NCBI GenBank assembly: GCA_045531965.1
Contig: JAZSFA010000040.1
Coordinates: 6,816 to 70,815, forward strand
DNA from: CAMEON01 sp045531965
Lineage (GTDB): Bacteria > Bacillota > Clostridia > Oscillospirales > CAG-272
Length of the DNA stretch: 64,000 nucleotides
Direction: 5' to 3'
Under the pieces are notes generated by a model. It had not been told where the DNA came from. It made no database searches and was given only the letters and a program-made list of their open reading frames with translations. Below are positions 51,534 through 60,893 of the stretch, in pieces. Both the position numbers and the translations under genes were made by a program. How positions within the stretch are numbered: position 1 is the stretch's first letter; every line of letters starts with the position of its first letter.

Positions 51534-52805
51534 TTAAGTGAATGTAATTTTGGTGCGTTCGGGATCTATGCCGATACGGGCAAGAGAGTCTTCAAAGCGT
51601 CGAGGCAAGGTGATGCTCTTTAGGCAGGATGCGTGACCTCTGTTACCGAAAGCCTCCTTGCCGATGCTCATGACACTTTCGGGAATGGTCATACTCGTGA
51701 GACTTTCGCAGTTATAGAAGGCACACGTTCCGATTTCTCTTAAGCCATCGTTCAGTTTGAGCATTGAAAGATCACGGCAACCATAGAAGGCATCGTGTTC
51801 AATGGAAGTAATTTGCTGTGGAAGGATACTCTTCTTCAGAGAAACACATCCAAAGAAAGCCCATCCGCCAATACTTGTTACGCTGCCATCATCGGGGATC
51901 TGACTATGGGCGCAACCTACGATCAATTTTTTTCGTCCTGTTTCTATAATGCAGTTCCCTGCACTATGATACTTGGGGTTGTCTTCATGGACGTGAAGGG
52001 TCGTCAATCCCCAGCAGTTAACAAAAGCGCCTGTTTCAATAGAGGCAACACTTGAGGGAATAGACACACTTTTGAGCGACCGATTGTATTCAAAGGCTCT
52101 GACGTCTATGGCTGCGATTCCCTCCGGAAGCACGACCTGCTCATCTTCGCCCAGGTATTTGATCAGCACGTTATTTTCAATCTGACTGACCGCTGCGAAT
52201 GCCATCATCTCTTTTTCGGTGATCTGCCGTTTTTCCGCCAGTCGTTCAGCTTTGGTGCCCTTTAAAACGTCCTTGCCTTGGCGAATCGATGGTGGGATGG
52301 TCACGTCAAGCTGCTCGCAACCTAAAAAGGCTTCATCCTCGATCACCTTAAGGGAGACTGGAAAGTTGATCCTTTCCAGATATTTCGCGTTGGCAAAGGC
52401 GCGCTTACCAATGAGCATCAAACCCTCCGGGAGGTTAATCTCAAAAGCGGCGCATTCTTCGAAAGCGCCCTCGCCAATAGCATCCACGCCGTCGGGAATG
52501 GTGATCTCCAGTTCACGTTTGTTTTTTATGTTGAGAATTTCGAATTTTCCGTTGCTGTGTTTTTCTGTCAGAAAAGCATGGAGACTCGATACCGTCATTT
52601 TCTGATAGTTTTTTTGTATCGCATCTTCAAAACGAAGCGCGACACGCGCGTTTTTCACTTTTCCCTGTCGCTTGGCATGATCACCATTCTTTGGATGTGT
52701 ATTTTCTTGGGTTTCCTTTATAAAAGAATGCAGATCCGCGCCGCATTGATAGCAAAAAGCTGTATTGGAATATGGTTTGCCGCAATGAGGGCAAAAGTTT
52801 AGCAT
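51534..52805 (-). CDS. Zinc-ribbon/BspA-type LRR protein F
   Basis: 423 residues. Zinc ribbon MLNFCPHCGKPYSNTAFCYQ, a basic linker, front LRR block, short linker (RLAEKRQITEKEMMAFAAV), joint VLIKYLGEDEQVVLPEG and a C-terminal run; about 9 units. It has the BspA-type loop HEDNPKYHSAGNCIIETG. The cap is LPRRFEDSLARIGIDPERTK, ending FT instead of YI. Confidence 0.87.
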   Translation of the reverse strand: MLNFCPHCGKPYSNTAFCYQCGADLHSFIKETQENTHPKNGDHAKRQGKVKNARVALRFEDAIQKNYQKMTVSSLHAFLTEKHSNGKFEILNIKNKRELEITIPDGVDAIGEGAFEECAAFEINLPEGLMLIGKRAFANAKYLERINFPVSLKVIEDEAFLGCEQLDVTIPPSIRQGKDVLKGTKAERLAEKRQITEKEMMAFAAVSQIENNVLIKYLGEDEQVVLPEGIAAIDVRAFEYNRSLKSVSIPSSVASIETGAFVNCWGLTTLHVHEDNPKYHSAGNCIIETGRKKLIVGCAHSQIPDDGSVTSIGGWAFFGCVSLKKSILPQQITSIEHDAFYGCRDLSMLKLNDGLREIGTCAFYNCESLTSMTIPESVMSIGKEAFGNRGHASCLKSITLPRRFEDSLARIGIDPERTKITFT

Positions 52806-52853
52806 GTTGGCTCCTTTCGGGGTTCTTTTTGATCATTAGGATAACGCCGATGA

Positions 52854-52886
52854 GCGGCACCCCCCATTCGTTTAGGATGGTGCCGC
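52854..52886. other. Hairpin in the gap between LRR genes G and F
   Basis: 8-bp inverted repeat GCGGCACC / GGTGCCGC with a 17-nt loop, in the largest gap (108 bp) of the LRR array. On the plus strand it is followed by a T-run (gctaatttttttcg), on the minus strand it is preceded by an A-run. It may lower transcription into genes F-A or be a processing site. Confidence 0.4.
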
Positions 52887-52913
52887 ATGGGCTAATTTTT
52901 TTCGACCAAGGTG

Positions 52914-54179
52914 TCAGATATAGATAACCGAGAGTTTTTTGGTGGAAAGCCCTATTCTTTCAAGTGGATCGAACAACAAAAACGGTTTATAGTTCTCTGA
53001 TATGCTGATAGAACTCAGGCTGTCGCAATGATAAAAGGCATAATCGCCGATAAAAGTTCTTTTGGGAATATGAATACTATTCAGACTTGAGCATTCCTTA
53101 AACGCGCTATCACCGATTTTTTCCAGATTTGAAGGAAGATCTATACACCCAAGTGAACAGCAACCGGAAAAAGCGTAGTCTCCGATCGTTTTTAGTCTAT
53201 GGGGCAGATTGACTGAGTTTAGAGCGCTGCATTTCGAAAAAGCATACTCCAGAATGTTGACAACGCCATCTGGGATGTCTATGGACTTCAAACTATAACA
53301 GCCGGAAAACGTCCCTTTGCCAATCCACGTCAGGCGATCGGAAAGCTTGACTTCCGAAAGGGTGGAGCAACCGCGGAAAGCGTAATACCCGACACTGTTA
53401 ATACTATCGGGAAGATGGATCTTTCGTAAATTTGTACAGCCTCCGAATGCCGACTCTCCAATATCTCTGACACTCTCCGGGATCTTAACCTCGCATATAT
53501 ACTGGTTTTGAAGGAAAGCTTGTTTTTCGATTTTGACGATTCCTTCGGGGATCACAACCTCACGTTTATTCCCTTTGTATTTAACCAACACTTGATTCTG
53601 TATATCCCATTCTGCCTCAAACAGCGCTTTGGCTTTCTTTTCTTCTTCTGCTTTGCGCTGCTCATTGCGCTTGCGTTCGGACAATGTCTGGGCAAGAACA
53701 TCATTTCCCTGTCTCACATTATGAGGAATGATGATATCCAAACGCTCACAATTTATAAAAGCCTCGTCTTCAATATCCAATAACGTGGACGGCAGATTGA
53801 TGGTTTCCAAATACTTGGCGTTGGCGAAAGCCCGAACACCGATCCGCTTCAGTCCTTCCGGAAGATAGACAGTATGGGCTTTACAGCGGGAAAAGGCATA
53901 ATCGGCAATAGCCGAGACACCTACGGGAACCGTAATGACAGGTTCGTCCGAGCATTGCAAACCCGTAATGACATAGCTCTCGCCGCCGGATAGTTCACGA
54001 TAGTGAAAACCATGCAACTGTTGTTCTTTGAAGTTCTCCTTAGCCATTTGAGTCAGTGCCCCAAAATCCAACAGACTTTCTTCATCATCCGTCAGCAGGC
54101 AACTGAGATTTTCACCGCAATGGGCACAATACTTGGTTTGCGACCAGGATTTGCCGCAATGAGGGCAAAAGTTTAGCAT
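52914..54179 (-). CDS. Zinc-ribbon/BspA-type LRR protein G
   Basis: 421 residues. Zinc ribbon MLNFCPHCGKSWSQTKYCAH, nearly identical to protein H. Front LRR block, coiled-coil linker (RKRNEQRKAEEEKKAKAL), joint VLVKYKGNKREVVIPEG and a C-terminal run; about 11 units. The usual LPRRFE cap is altered (YKPFLLFDPLERIGLSTKK), showing divergence at the end. Confidence 0.87.
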   Translation of the reverse strand: MLNFCPHCGKSWSQTKYCAHCGENLSCLLTDDEESLLDFGALTQMAKENFKEQQLHGFHYRELSGGESYVITGLQCSDEPVITVPVGVSAIADYAFSRCKAHTVYLPEGLKRIGVRAFANAKYLETINLPSTLLDIEDEAFINCERLDIIIPHNVRQGNDVLAQTLSERKRNEQRKAEEEKKAKALFEAEWDIQNQVLVKYKGNKREVVIPEGIVKIEKQAFLQNQYICEVKIPESVRDIGESAFGGCTNLRKIHLPDSINSVGYYAFRGCSTLSEVKLSDRLTWIGKGTFSGCYSLKSIDIPDGVVNILEYAFSKCSALNSVNLPHRLKTIGDYAFSGCCSLGCIDLPSNLEKIGDSAFKECSSLNSIHIPKRTFIGDYAFYHCDSLSSISISENYKPFLLFDPLERIGLSTKKLSVIYI

Positions 54180-54196
54180 GTTGGCTCCTTTCGTGG

Positions 54197-55180
54197 TTAG
54201 AAATACTCAACTTGCGTTTTGGTAGGGTCGATGCCGATATAGTCAAGATGATCTTTATATTTGAGTGGAAGCTTGATATGTTTTAGATTGCCACATCCCA
54301 AGAAAACGCATTGACCGATTGTAATATCCCGGCAACCAGCAAAATCAACAACCAAAAGAGAAGAACAGCCACAGAATGCAAATTTTTCGATGACAAGACG
54401 TGGGCTTTTAACGTTTATGGAAGTGAGACTGGAACAATTCTGAAATGCGGAACTTCCAATATACTCCACATCCTCCGAGCATTCAATATTCTCAACGTTA
54501 TTTCCGTAGAAATGTCCCAGTCTATTATCCGTGAAAGCTTGCTCGCCAATCTTCGTAATCCCTTTGGGAATAATCATCATTTTTTTATCGGTACTACACT
54601 TCACGAGTACATGATCTACGACTTGCAAGCCTTCATAGGGGTTCACCTTATGATTCTTGGTATTCACCAGCACGTCTCTACCCTGGCGAATATTGTAAGG
54701 GATGGAGAGAGCCAACTGCTCACAGCCATAAAAAGCTTCATCGCCTATTGACAAAAGTGTCTTCGGCAGGTTGATTTTAATCAGATTTTTGGCATTAGCA
54801 AAAGCACGGTTACCGATCAGCTTCAGATCTTCAGGGAGGGTTATTTCCAAAGCGACACAGCTTTCAAATGCACCATCAGCAATGGCTTCTACACAATCCG
54901 GAACAATCAGAGAAAGCTCGCTTCTCCGAGAAAGCCCTAAGATCGCATATTTCCCGTTACTGTGCTTTTCCACCTTAAATGCTTCGAGACTATTAGCCTC
55001 CGCAGTCTTTTCGGCTTCATTGATCAACTCGCCAAAAGAAGGAAGCAATTCTGCCGGGAGCGATTGAACGTGATCCGTGGAAGAGGAATCTTCAAGTAAA
55101 TTGCTCAAATTTTCACCGCAATGGGCACAATACTTGGTTTGCGACCAGGATTTGCCGCAATGAGGGCAAAAGTTTAGCAT
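54197..55180 (-). CDS. Zinc-ribbon/BspA-type LRR protein H, shortest of the array
   Basis: 327 residues, the first LRR gene after the WXG-like genes. Zinc ribbon MLNFCPHCGKSWSQTKYC, a linker, front LRR block, a short linker without a clear coil (NTKNHKVNPYEGLQ), then only about four more units. The cap ends TKTQVEYF. RBS AAAGGAGCCAACC is the same cassette as upstream of F and G. Confidence 0.87.
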   Translation of the reverse strand: MLNFCPHCGKSWSQTKYCAHCGENLSNLLEDSSSTDHVQSLPAELLPSFGELINEAEKTAEANSLEAFKVEKHSNGKYAILGLSRRSELSLIVPDCVEAIADGAFESCVALEITLPEDLKLIGNRAFANAKNLIKINLPKTLLSIGDEAFYGCEQLALSIPYNIRQGRDVLVNTKNHKVNPYEGLQVVDHVLVKCSTDKKMMIIPKGITKIGEQAFTDNRLGHFYGNNVENIECSEDVEYIGSSAFQNCSSLTSINVKSPRLVIEKFAFCGCSSLLVVDFAGCRDITIGQCVFLGCGNLKHIKLPLKYKDHLDYIGIDPTKTQVEYF

Positions 55181-55206
55181 GGTTGGCTCCTTTCTGGTGA
55201 CGAGAA

Positions 55207-55497
55207 TTAAATACTGTCGAAAGCGGAAGCGGTATCCAAATATGCCTCCAAGCGTGGGATCAGATCGTCAAAGAAATTGACTTTCTGCGTATCAACCTGA
55301 TACAATACGGTGAGGGTTGCGGCAAGATTGTGGGAAAAAGCGTTCATATGCTCGATCAGCTCATCCTTGCGCGCGTCATTCCAGGAGGAATGTTCAAGCT
55401 GATTTTTCAGGTGCTCTGTCGCCCTGATCTGATCTTTACAAAACTCAATGATCAGCCGTCTTTCATTTTTCATGTGTTCCAGATTATAGAGTTCCAT
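55207..55497 (-). CDS. Small helical WXG-like protein, 96 residues
   Basis: All-helical, no Cys pair, no signal peptide. Helix 1 runs about residues 5-36, then a turn with SSWNDARKDELIEH (Trp-39), then helix 2. This helix-W-turn-helix shape and size fit the WXG100 superfamily, with WND instead of WxG. The same WND appears in the 105-residue protein at 56516. It lies 26 bp before LRR gene H and 18 bp after the 335-residue gene. Confidence 0.7.
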   Translation of the reverse strand: MELYNLEHMKNERRLIIEFCKDQIRATEHLKNQLEHSSWNDARKDELIEHMNAFSHNLAATLTVLYQVDTQKVNFFDDLIPRLEAYLDTASAFDSI

Positions 55498-55515
55498 AGG
55501 ACTTCCTTTCCGGCG

Positions 55516-56523
55516 TTATTTTTCAAATTTGGGTCGATCGGGGTCATCCGTGAAGTGAAAGCCTTTGGCTTCCATGGCTTTTATCAACGCGTTTTTGCCA
55601 CAGTATCGGATGCAAAATCGGGTGGAATAGACGATTCGCGCCTTGGGATGCTGATTCACCCTGCTCAAGAAATCATCCACCGTGCTTGCGATGACCGTGA
55701 TTTCGGTGGCATCATCGGCTTTCTTCCCTACGTTGTTTCGCTTGGTTTGATCATATTTACTAAAGTCGGTCACGGGGGTAGGTTCCGCATAGTCAAGGAA
55801 AGACGGACGGCCTGTGATGGAAGGGAATCTGTTGCCAACCCGAAAACGGTAGCCGATCTTGGCAGTATCAAAGGGGAGCGGCATATCAAATTTCAAAAAG
55901 CTGTTGTAGCTGCGGTCGCAGGTACAGCTCAGCACGTCGTCCGCGGCTTTTCTGGATGCGTCCATAGCCTGACGGAATGCCTCCAAACGATCCTTGGTTT
56001 TCGCGAGATACGTCAGATCATTCGGAAACTCTTCTCTGGCATTTTGGGCATCGGAAAGCAACTGTAGCAGCAGGTTTCTTTTATCGGCAAGCCATCCCAT
56101 GAACTGACGCACTTCATCAGCGGATTGCGTCATTTCCTCGGCGCGTGCCGCGTTCATTTCGTTTCTCTGTCGCAACTCCTCGTATTCCATACATTTCTGT
56201 TGATATACGGCGTCGCATCCCGGATTTTGCTTTTTCTGTTCATCCGTGGGCGGAGAGGGTTGCGGCGGGAGGGGCTGAATCGCCTGACGGGCTTCGTTTG
56301 CTTTGGCTTCGGCTGTCGAGCGAATACGTTCGGCTTTATCCATGAGGGCATCAGCTTCGTTGAGACTGCGGTTCAAACGATCCAGAAGGATATCATTTTT
56401 TCCAAGAAGCGCCTTTTTTTCATAGGTGATGGTATTCTCGGAATCCACCACCTGATCATGGCTGTAATCCACCCGACTCAACAGCGACATAAGATAATCT
56501 TCATATAAAATCGCATCAGCCAT
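55516..56523 (-). CDS. Coiled-coil protein with a C-terminal globular domain, 335 residues
   Basis: Not recognised. Residues 45-85 and about 105-185 are predicted coiled coil, split by a proline-rich loop (QPLPPQPSPP, near 82-92). QFMGWLADKRNLLLQLL contains a Trp in a helix context like the neighbouring WXG-like proteins. Residues 215-335 look globular alpha/beta with a Cys cluster (SCTCD, FCIRYCG). The start overlaps the preceding gene by 8 bp. Possibly a scaffold or substrate of the ATPase system. Confidence 0.72.
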   Translation of the reverse strand: MADAILYEDYLMSLLSRVDYSHDQVVDSENTITYEKKALLGKNDILLDRLNRSLNEADALMDKAERIRSTAEAKANEARQAIQPLPPQPSPPTDEQKKQNPGCDAVYQQKCMEYEELRQRNEMNAARAEEMTQSADEVRQFMGWLADKRNLLLQLLSDAQNAREEFPNDLTYLAKTKDRLEAFRQAMDASRKAADDVLSCTCDRSYNSFLKFDMPLPFDTAKIGYRFRVGNRFPSITGRPSFLDYAEPTPVTDFSKYDQTKRNNVGKKADDATEITVIASTVDDFLSRVNQHPKARIVYSTRFCIRYCGKNALIKAMEAKGFHFTDDPDRPKFEK

Positions 56524-56833
56524 GGTTTACTTCCTCCTCTATCCCCGAAAGATAGTGTGCCAATTCTTTCAGCTCCTGATCGATGATCTGGGCTTCACCC
56601 GCATCAAAATCAAGCCGCCGAGCCGTATTCTTCAGGGCTTGGATATCTGCCCTGCCCCTACTTTTCCATTCGTTCAGTATGCGGTCATAGGAGGCACGCG
56701 CCTTATCTCCAACTTTATCATTCCAGCCGTGAAGCTGACTCTGCGTCTCGTCCAGATTTCCTGTGGTTTGGTGAAAGGATTGTTCGGCTCGCAGGGCATG
56801 TCCCATGATTCCTTGAATTTTTTCGCTTGCCAT
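56516..56833 (-). CDS. WXG100-like protein, 105 residues
   Basis: Helix-turn-helix protein of WXG100 size. The turn has LHGWNDKVGDKARASYDRIL (Trp-37), close to WXG100 but WND in place of WxG. AGGAGG precedes ATG. It overlaps the next gene by 8 bp, so coupling is likely. In type VII systems such proteins are secreted as dimers by an EssC/FtsK-type ATPase, which is encoded nearby. Confidence 0.75.
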   Translation of the reverse strand: MASEKIQGIMGHALRAEQSFHQTTGNLDETQSQLHGWNDKVGDKARASYDRILNEWKSRGRADIQALKNTARRLDFDAGEAQIIDQELKELAHYLSGIEEEVNHG

Positions 56834-56854
56834 AACTGCCTCCTGTGTTTTTTA

Positions 56855-57505
56855 TTAAAGACTCATATTGATATGCTGCTCAAACACAACGTTTCGATTC
56901 AGCACGACGCCCTTTGCCTTGCTGATCTGAATGGCGAGGAGACCAATGCGCTTGGAGATGTCCTCCAGGTTTGCCACGTACTCTTTCACGGCTTCATTCA
57001 TTTCGTACATGAGATCGGTGAACTGATCGTACTGCTTACCGCGCCAGTAATCCTGCATTTCCAGATGGTTGCGGTAGAGACGGCTCATGTCCTCGCTCAA
57101 ATGGGAGCTGTAATCGTAAATGGCAGCGCCCTCGTCGTACAGCGCCTGAGGCTCGGTGTCAATAGTGGTGTCGGGAGAACCCACATTCAGATGAGAAATA
57201 TCATTCATTTCAAAACCTCTTTCATAAAAATCTCTGCCAAGGTAGGTGTAATACGCTTCCAACATCTCGTTGGTATTGCGAAGGGCGACGGCGTAATTTT
57301 CCAAAAAATCCGTCTGACAGTCGATATAGCGGTTTGTCACGGTACAGGCTCTGACGTAATTCTCGTCATACCAAAACTCTTGGGCTTTGTCGAGAGATTT
57401 CGTCATGTTATCCAGTTCCTCATTCAGGCGCTCCGCAAAGGGAATGAGCGCCTCGTCGCGATAATCAACAACGGCGTCACAGTTGATGTAGATACGTTCA
57501 CTCAT
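56855..57505 (-). CDS. Double WXG100-like protein, 216 residues
   Basis: Two helical-hairpin units can be traced. The first has FWYDENYVRAC (Trp-45), the second has QDYWRGKQYDQFTDLMYEM with a true W-x-G (Trp-154, Gly-156) and a downstream Phe, as in WXG100 proteins. A linker (about 105-128) joins them. No signal peptide. It lies 37 bp after the ATPase gene. A WXG100-type tandem could form the internal dimer that single proteins make as pairs. Confidence 0.77.
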   Translation of the reverse strand: MSERIYINCDAVVDYRDEALIPFAERLNEELDNMTKSLDKAQEFWYDENYVRACTVTNRYIDCQTDFLENYAVALRNTNEMLEAYYTYLGRDFYERGFEMNDISHLNVGSPDTTIDTEPQALYDEGAAIYDYSSHLSEDMSRLYRNHLEMQDYWRGKQYDQFTDLMYEMNEAVKEYVANLEDISKRIGLLAIQISKAKGVVLNRNVVFEQHINMSL

Positions 57506-57542
57506 GATTGTTTTACCATTCCTTTCTATTTTTTAATTCTTT

Positions 57543-60527
57543 TTAGATTTCATAAGGCTTCACGTAAGCTACCTGCTGATTGCTGAATCTTGCAATGAGA
57601 TGCGCGGGCAGCTGTTGAATCACGTCGGAGGGGATCTTTTTGATTCTTGAAGCCAGACTGCTGATCAGGGCATTTCGCTGATCAGCGGCGATATCCATAC
57701 TATCGGGAACAAGAAGGACGTTTCGATAAAGCGCGTCCTCTGTGTCGGTGGCTTGTCCCTGAGGCATCTGATCAAATTGAAGCATAAAGAAGATGTTGTT
57801 GTTGTAGCCGTTCTGCATGATATTGCGCCACTTGGTATAGTCCAGATAAGCTTCCCCGCTCTGCTTTGTTACGTTATTGAAACCCATCAGGATGACAAGG
57901 ACGGGAGAACGGTTGGAAGAGGCTCTCCGAGCGGTGATGCAATCAAGCAAGAAACTTTGCATCTCCTGCAGATCTTTCGGGTTTTGTGCAGAGATCACGT
58001 CATGATCTTCCAAATACTGTTGCCATTCGGTTTCATTGCTGTTCGCGGCAAAATCACCGTACATCACCAAAGGGATATCGGATTTCATGCAGCTCTGCAT
58101 AGACAGGCAAGCACTGATCGCATTCCGCACCAAGGGGAGACAGCGGCGTCTCTTACCCCAAACGGAATAGGCAGGCATATCCTGCTTGAAGGTGAGGTGC
58201 TGAGGATCCCCAAAGAAATGAGACATACCCAAGGGAATCATCAATTCGTTGTCCTTATAAGCGCGCAACGAGCGTTCGGTCCAAGCAGTAGCGTCGAAGG
58301 TTTGACGGTTCCGGTCGGTAACCAGTTGCATATGGAATTTGCCATGGCGCATTCTATTCTCTTCGACGTAGGTCTCCACGCTGGTGTGCTCGTCTTCATT
58401 CTCCACGCGCGCGATCTTAACGATATCTATATCCCGTTGTCCGTCATGCTCAAAGAAGCAGTAGCCCATGCCTTCGGGAAGCTCGACTCGGGAATTTTTA
58501 ACCTTCTCAATCAAGCTACCTTGCATATTTCCGGGTTTCACCTCAAATTTATTACTGAACTGAGCCAACAAATCAGGGGTTCTGAAGAGGGATGGACGGC
58601 TGGGCATAGAAATGATCAGCGAAATGCCGGCGGAACGGGCAGCGCGAACCAGATCCCAGAAGTCTTGCTGAAGGTTTTCGTTCTTGGAGAACAGATTGTC
58701 GGCAATAGAAGCAAACTCATCAATGAAGACAAGCAGACGCGGTATGGGGGATCTATCCTTGAATTTCTTATTATAGGATACGATATCATCACACCCCTCA
58801 GCATCAAACAGGCTTTGGCGGCGGTTCTTCTCGCTCATAAGATACGACCAGAAGGTGTGCATATCCAGCGTATTCTTAAACGTCAGGGAGCAGGACAGGT
58901 GAGGGAGCTTCCCTTTGAGATATTTTTCTCCGATGTTTTTCTGACCGTCGATGATGATGATTTGCAATTCATCGGGAGAATAATGCTTGGTCGCGCCAAG
59001 GATCAGGGCATGAAGGAGGTTACTCTTACCTGAGCCGTTCGGACCAAGGATGGCGCAGTGGGCGGACTTGTTGTCAAAGGTCAGCGTTTGCAGTCTGCCG
59101 TTGGATTCACCAAACGGGATGGTTACCTGCTCCCATGCGGGCTTCTCGGGGGTAAAACCGTTCAACACCTTGGTATAATTCAAATCGTGTTCGACGGTGT
59201 TGCGACGCAAAACCTCACAAAGCTCGCGATCAGATCTTGTGCCATCGGTTCTCAGGCGGAGATTCAGGCGACCGCCGTCATGGGAAAGGATATCTTCCCC
59301 TGCATCCGCTTGATAGGTAAAACGCTCGCTCTGGATGTATTCCAAAACGGATTTATCATAGTCGTGAATCTTGGGTCTTGAAACAAAGACAAAGTAAATG
59401 CCACACTGATATGCCTTTTGTATGACGTCCGCGGACAGGTTCAGATTGCGAAGATACTTTTCATCAACAAACACAAGCAATAGTTTCTGCGGTGCGCTGG
59501 GGTTGTCAAGGTTGTACTCCAGGATATTCTGATAGGAAAGCCCAAGCACCTCGGATCGTTCTTCGATGGTAGACATCAACGTACTCATCCCGGGAGCGGC
59601 GCTGAAGCTATGGATTCTGTGAACCGAGTGCGGGGGCAACGCGCCGCCAAGGCGGCTGATATCACCGTCGATGAGATCGTAACAGATGGCACTATGGGGA
59701 TAAGCGTGGAGGAAACGCAAGGCAAGGTCCTTCAAAAAACGGTTCAGTCCCGCGTTGTCATAGCCTCTTCCCTGAGGGGTCTGATCATGAATATGAAGGG
59801 GGAGCATCAGGTCCCACATTTTCAAGGATGCATAGTACATATTCCCCATATATGTAACCATTTCGGCACCAATGGGCAGTTGGAGCTGCTCCGAGAGTTC
59901 TTCGGTTGTTTCGACTTCCACACCGCTACGCAAGCTGCTGTCGATGGCTTTCAGCTTTTCTACCAAACGAGGGTACTGTTCGTTGATTCGATTGATCTGC
60001 GCGGTGATCATCTGCTGCTTTTGAAGCAGGGATGCACAGTCCTGACGCACTCTTTGGGAAAGCAGTTCATTTTGGTGCTGTTTGAACCAGGCGTCGTTAT
60101 TGTACTGCCAATAGGTGTTAAACAGCTTAACAACGTAGGCGGCGATTCGCTCTCTTTCTCTGTCTCCGTTAAGTGATTGGCTTTGTTTTGCCAAGACTTT
60201 GCAGTTCTCCAACATCGCAGGCTTGTCAACAGCCCACATCTGTCTGAACTCGGGCTGCAGCTTGACACCATTGTAGGTAGCGTAGCCATCGTATGCCATA
60301 CCGATGCTTTTTACCATTTTATTTGTGGCGATGGTTTTGAGAAACTCCATCATTTGGGGCAATGTTTTTCTCAGATCAACATATTCTCTTTGAAAAAGGC
60401 TCGTCGTGTTGGCTTTCTGTCGTTCGATCTCTGCCTTGTTTTCGGAAAGCTCCTTTTCCAATTGTTCAAGATTTTTCAACACAGGAAAAAGTTTCGTTTC
60501 AATCTCAGGTCTTACATGTTCGTTCAT
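57543..60527 (-). CDS. FtsK/SpoIIIE-type ATPase without evident membrane helices
   Basis: 994 residues. The N-terminal 200 residues are coiled coil (EQLEKELSENKAEIERQK). About 210-400 looks like a degenerate RecA-type domain (LLLVFVDEKYLRNLNL, no P-loop). The active domain has Walker A GPNGSGKS (495-502) and Walker B LLVFIDEFA (598-606) plus RAARSAGISLIIS. A C-terminal part (about 780-994) seems another degenerate domain. The three-domain order recalls EssC/EccC of type VII secretion, but no FHA domain and no membrane helix is seen. EsaA, EssA and EssB are not nearby. AAAAAGGAG precedes ATG. First gene of the 16-kb train. Confidence 0.85.
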   Translation of the reverse strand: MNEHVRPEIETKLFPVLKNLEQLEKELSENKAEIERQKANTTSLFQREYVDLRKTLPQMMEFLKTIATNKMVKSIGMAYDGYATYNGVKLQPEFRQMWAVDKPAMLENCKVLAKQSQSLNGDRERERIAAYVVKLFNTYWQYNNDAWFKQHQNELLSQRVRQDCASLLQKQQMITAQINRINEQYPRLVEKLKAIDSSLRSGVEVETTEELSEQLQLPIGAEMVTYMGNMYYASLKMWDLMLPLHIHDQTPQGRGYDNAGLNRFLKDLALRFLHAYPHSAICYDLIDGDISRLGGALPPHSVHRIHSFSAAPGMSTLMSTIEERSEVLGLSYQNILEYNLDNPSAPQKLLLVFVDEKYLRNLNLSADVIQKAYQCGIYFVFVSRPKIHDYDKSVLEYIQSERFTYQADAGEDILSHDGGRLNLRLRTDGTRSDRELCEVLRRNTVEHDLNYTKVLNGFTPEKPAWEQVTIPFGESNGRLQTLTFDNKSAHCAILGPNGSGKSNLLHALILGATKHYSPDELQIIIIDGQKNIGEKYLKGKLPHLSCSLTFKNTLDMHTFWSYLMSEKNRRQSLFDAEGCDDIVSYNKKFKDRSPIPRLLVFIDEFASIADNLFSKNENLQQDFWDLVRAARSAGISLIISMPSRPSLFRTPDLLAQFSNKFEVKPGNMQGSLIEKVKNSRVELPEGMGYCFFEHDGQRDIDIVKIARVENEDEHTSVETYVEENRMRHGKFHMQLVTDRNRQTFDATAWTERSLRAYKDNELMIPLGMSHFFGDPQHLTFKQDMPAYSVWGKRRRCLPLVRNAISACLSMQSCMKSDIPLVMYGDFAANSNETEWQQYLEDHDVISAQNPKDLQEMQSFLLDCITARRASSNRSPVLVILMGFNNVTKQSGEAYLDYTKWRNIMQNGYNNNIFFMLQFDQMPQGQATDTEDALYRNVLLVPDSMDIAADQRNALISSLASRIKKIPSDVIQQLPAHLIARFSNQQVAYVKPYEI

Positions 60528-60607
60528 GTCGGATCTCCTTTTTGTTTATTGGGGTCATCTGCGATGTTTCAGTTCATTGATATACAGAAATGTGGCTTTC
60601 TATAAGC

Positions 60608-60636
60608 ATTATATCATGCTTTTTCCGTCAAATCAA
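60608..60636 (-). promoter_or_regulatory. Promoter of the FtsK-WXG-LRR gene train
   Basis: Minus strand TTGATT (60631-60636), 17-bp spacer, TATAAT (60608-60613), 81 bp before the ATPase ATG. Upstream, an 8-bp inverted repeat CTCACGAA / TTCGTGAG (60679-60727) with a 33-nt loop is followed by TTTTT on the plus strand. Nothing else is seen from 60728 to 60893. Confidence 0.75.
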
Positions 60637-60893
60637 GAGGAATCGCACAACTTGTCTACAATTTTACAAAATAAGATTCTCACGAAAGTTTGATTTATGT
60701 TTGTTAATTATTAGTCGCGTTCGTGAGTTTTTCGCCCGAAGTTGCCCATATTGCTTTTTCCTTAACGTTTTTTGAACGTTTCAAAACAAACGTTTCGCCG
60801 CAATAGAGTGAAAAAAAGCAGCTGAGCCATTCCCTGCCAAGTAACGACCTCGACTGCTTGTTTCGAAAATTTCACTATCTTGTAAATAAAGAT

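Noticed and set aside
52854..52886. Hairpin in the LRR array as a definite minus-strand terminator
   Set aside because: The T-run is on the plus-strand side only; in the direction of the genes there is no T-run, so it is listed just as a hairpin.
44812..55180. LRR proteins as classic cell-surface BspA adhesins
   Set aside because: None has a signal peptide, a membrane helix or a cell-wall anchor; each begins with a zinc ribbon, so surface display by the Sec route is unlikely.
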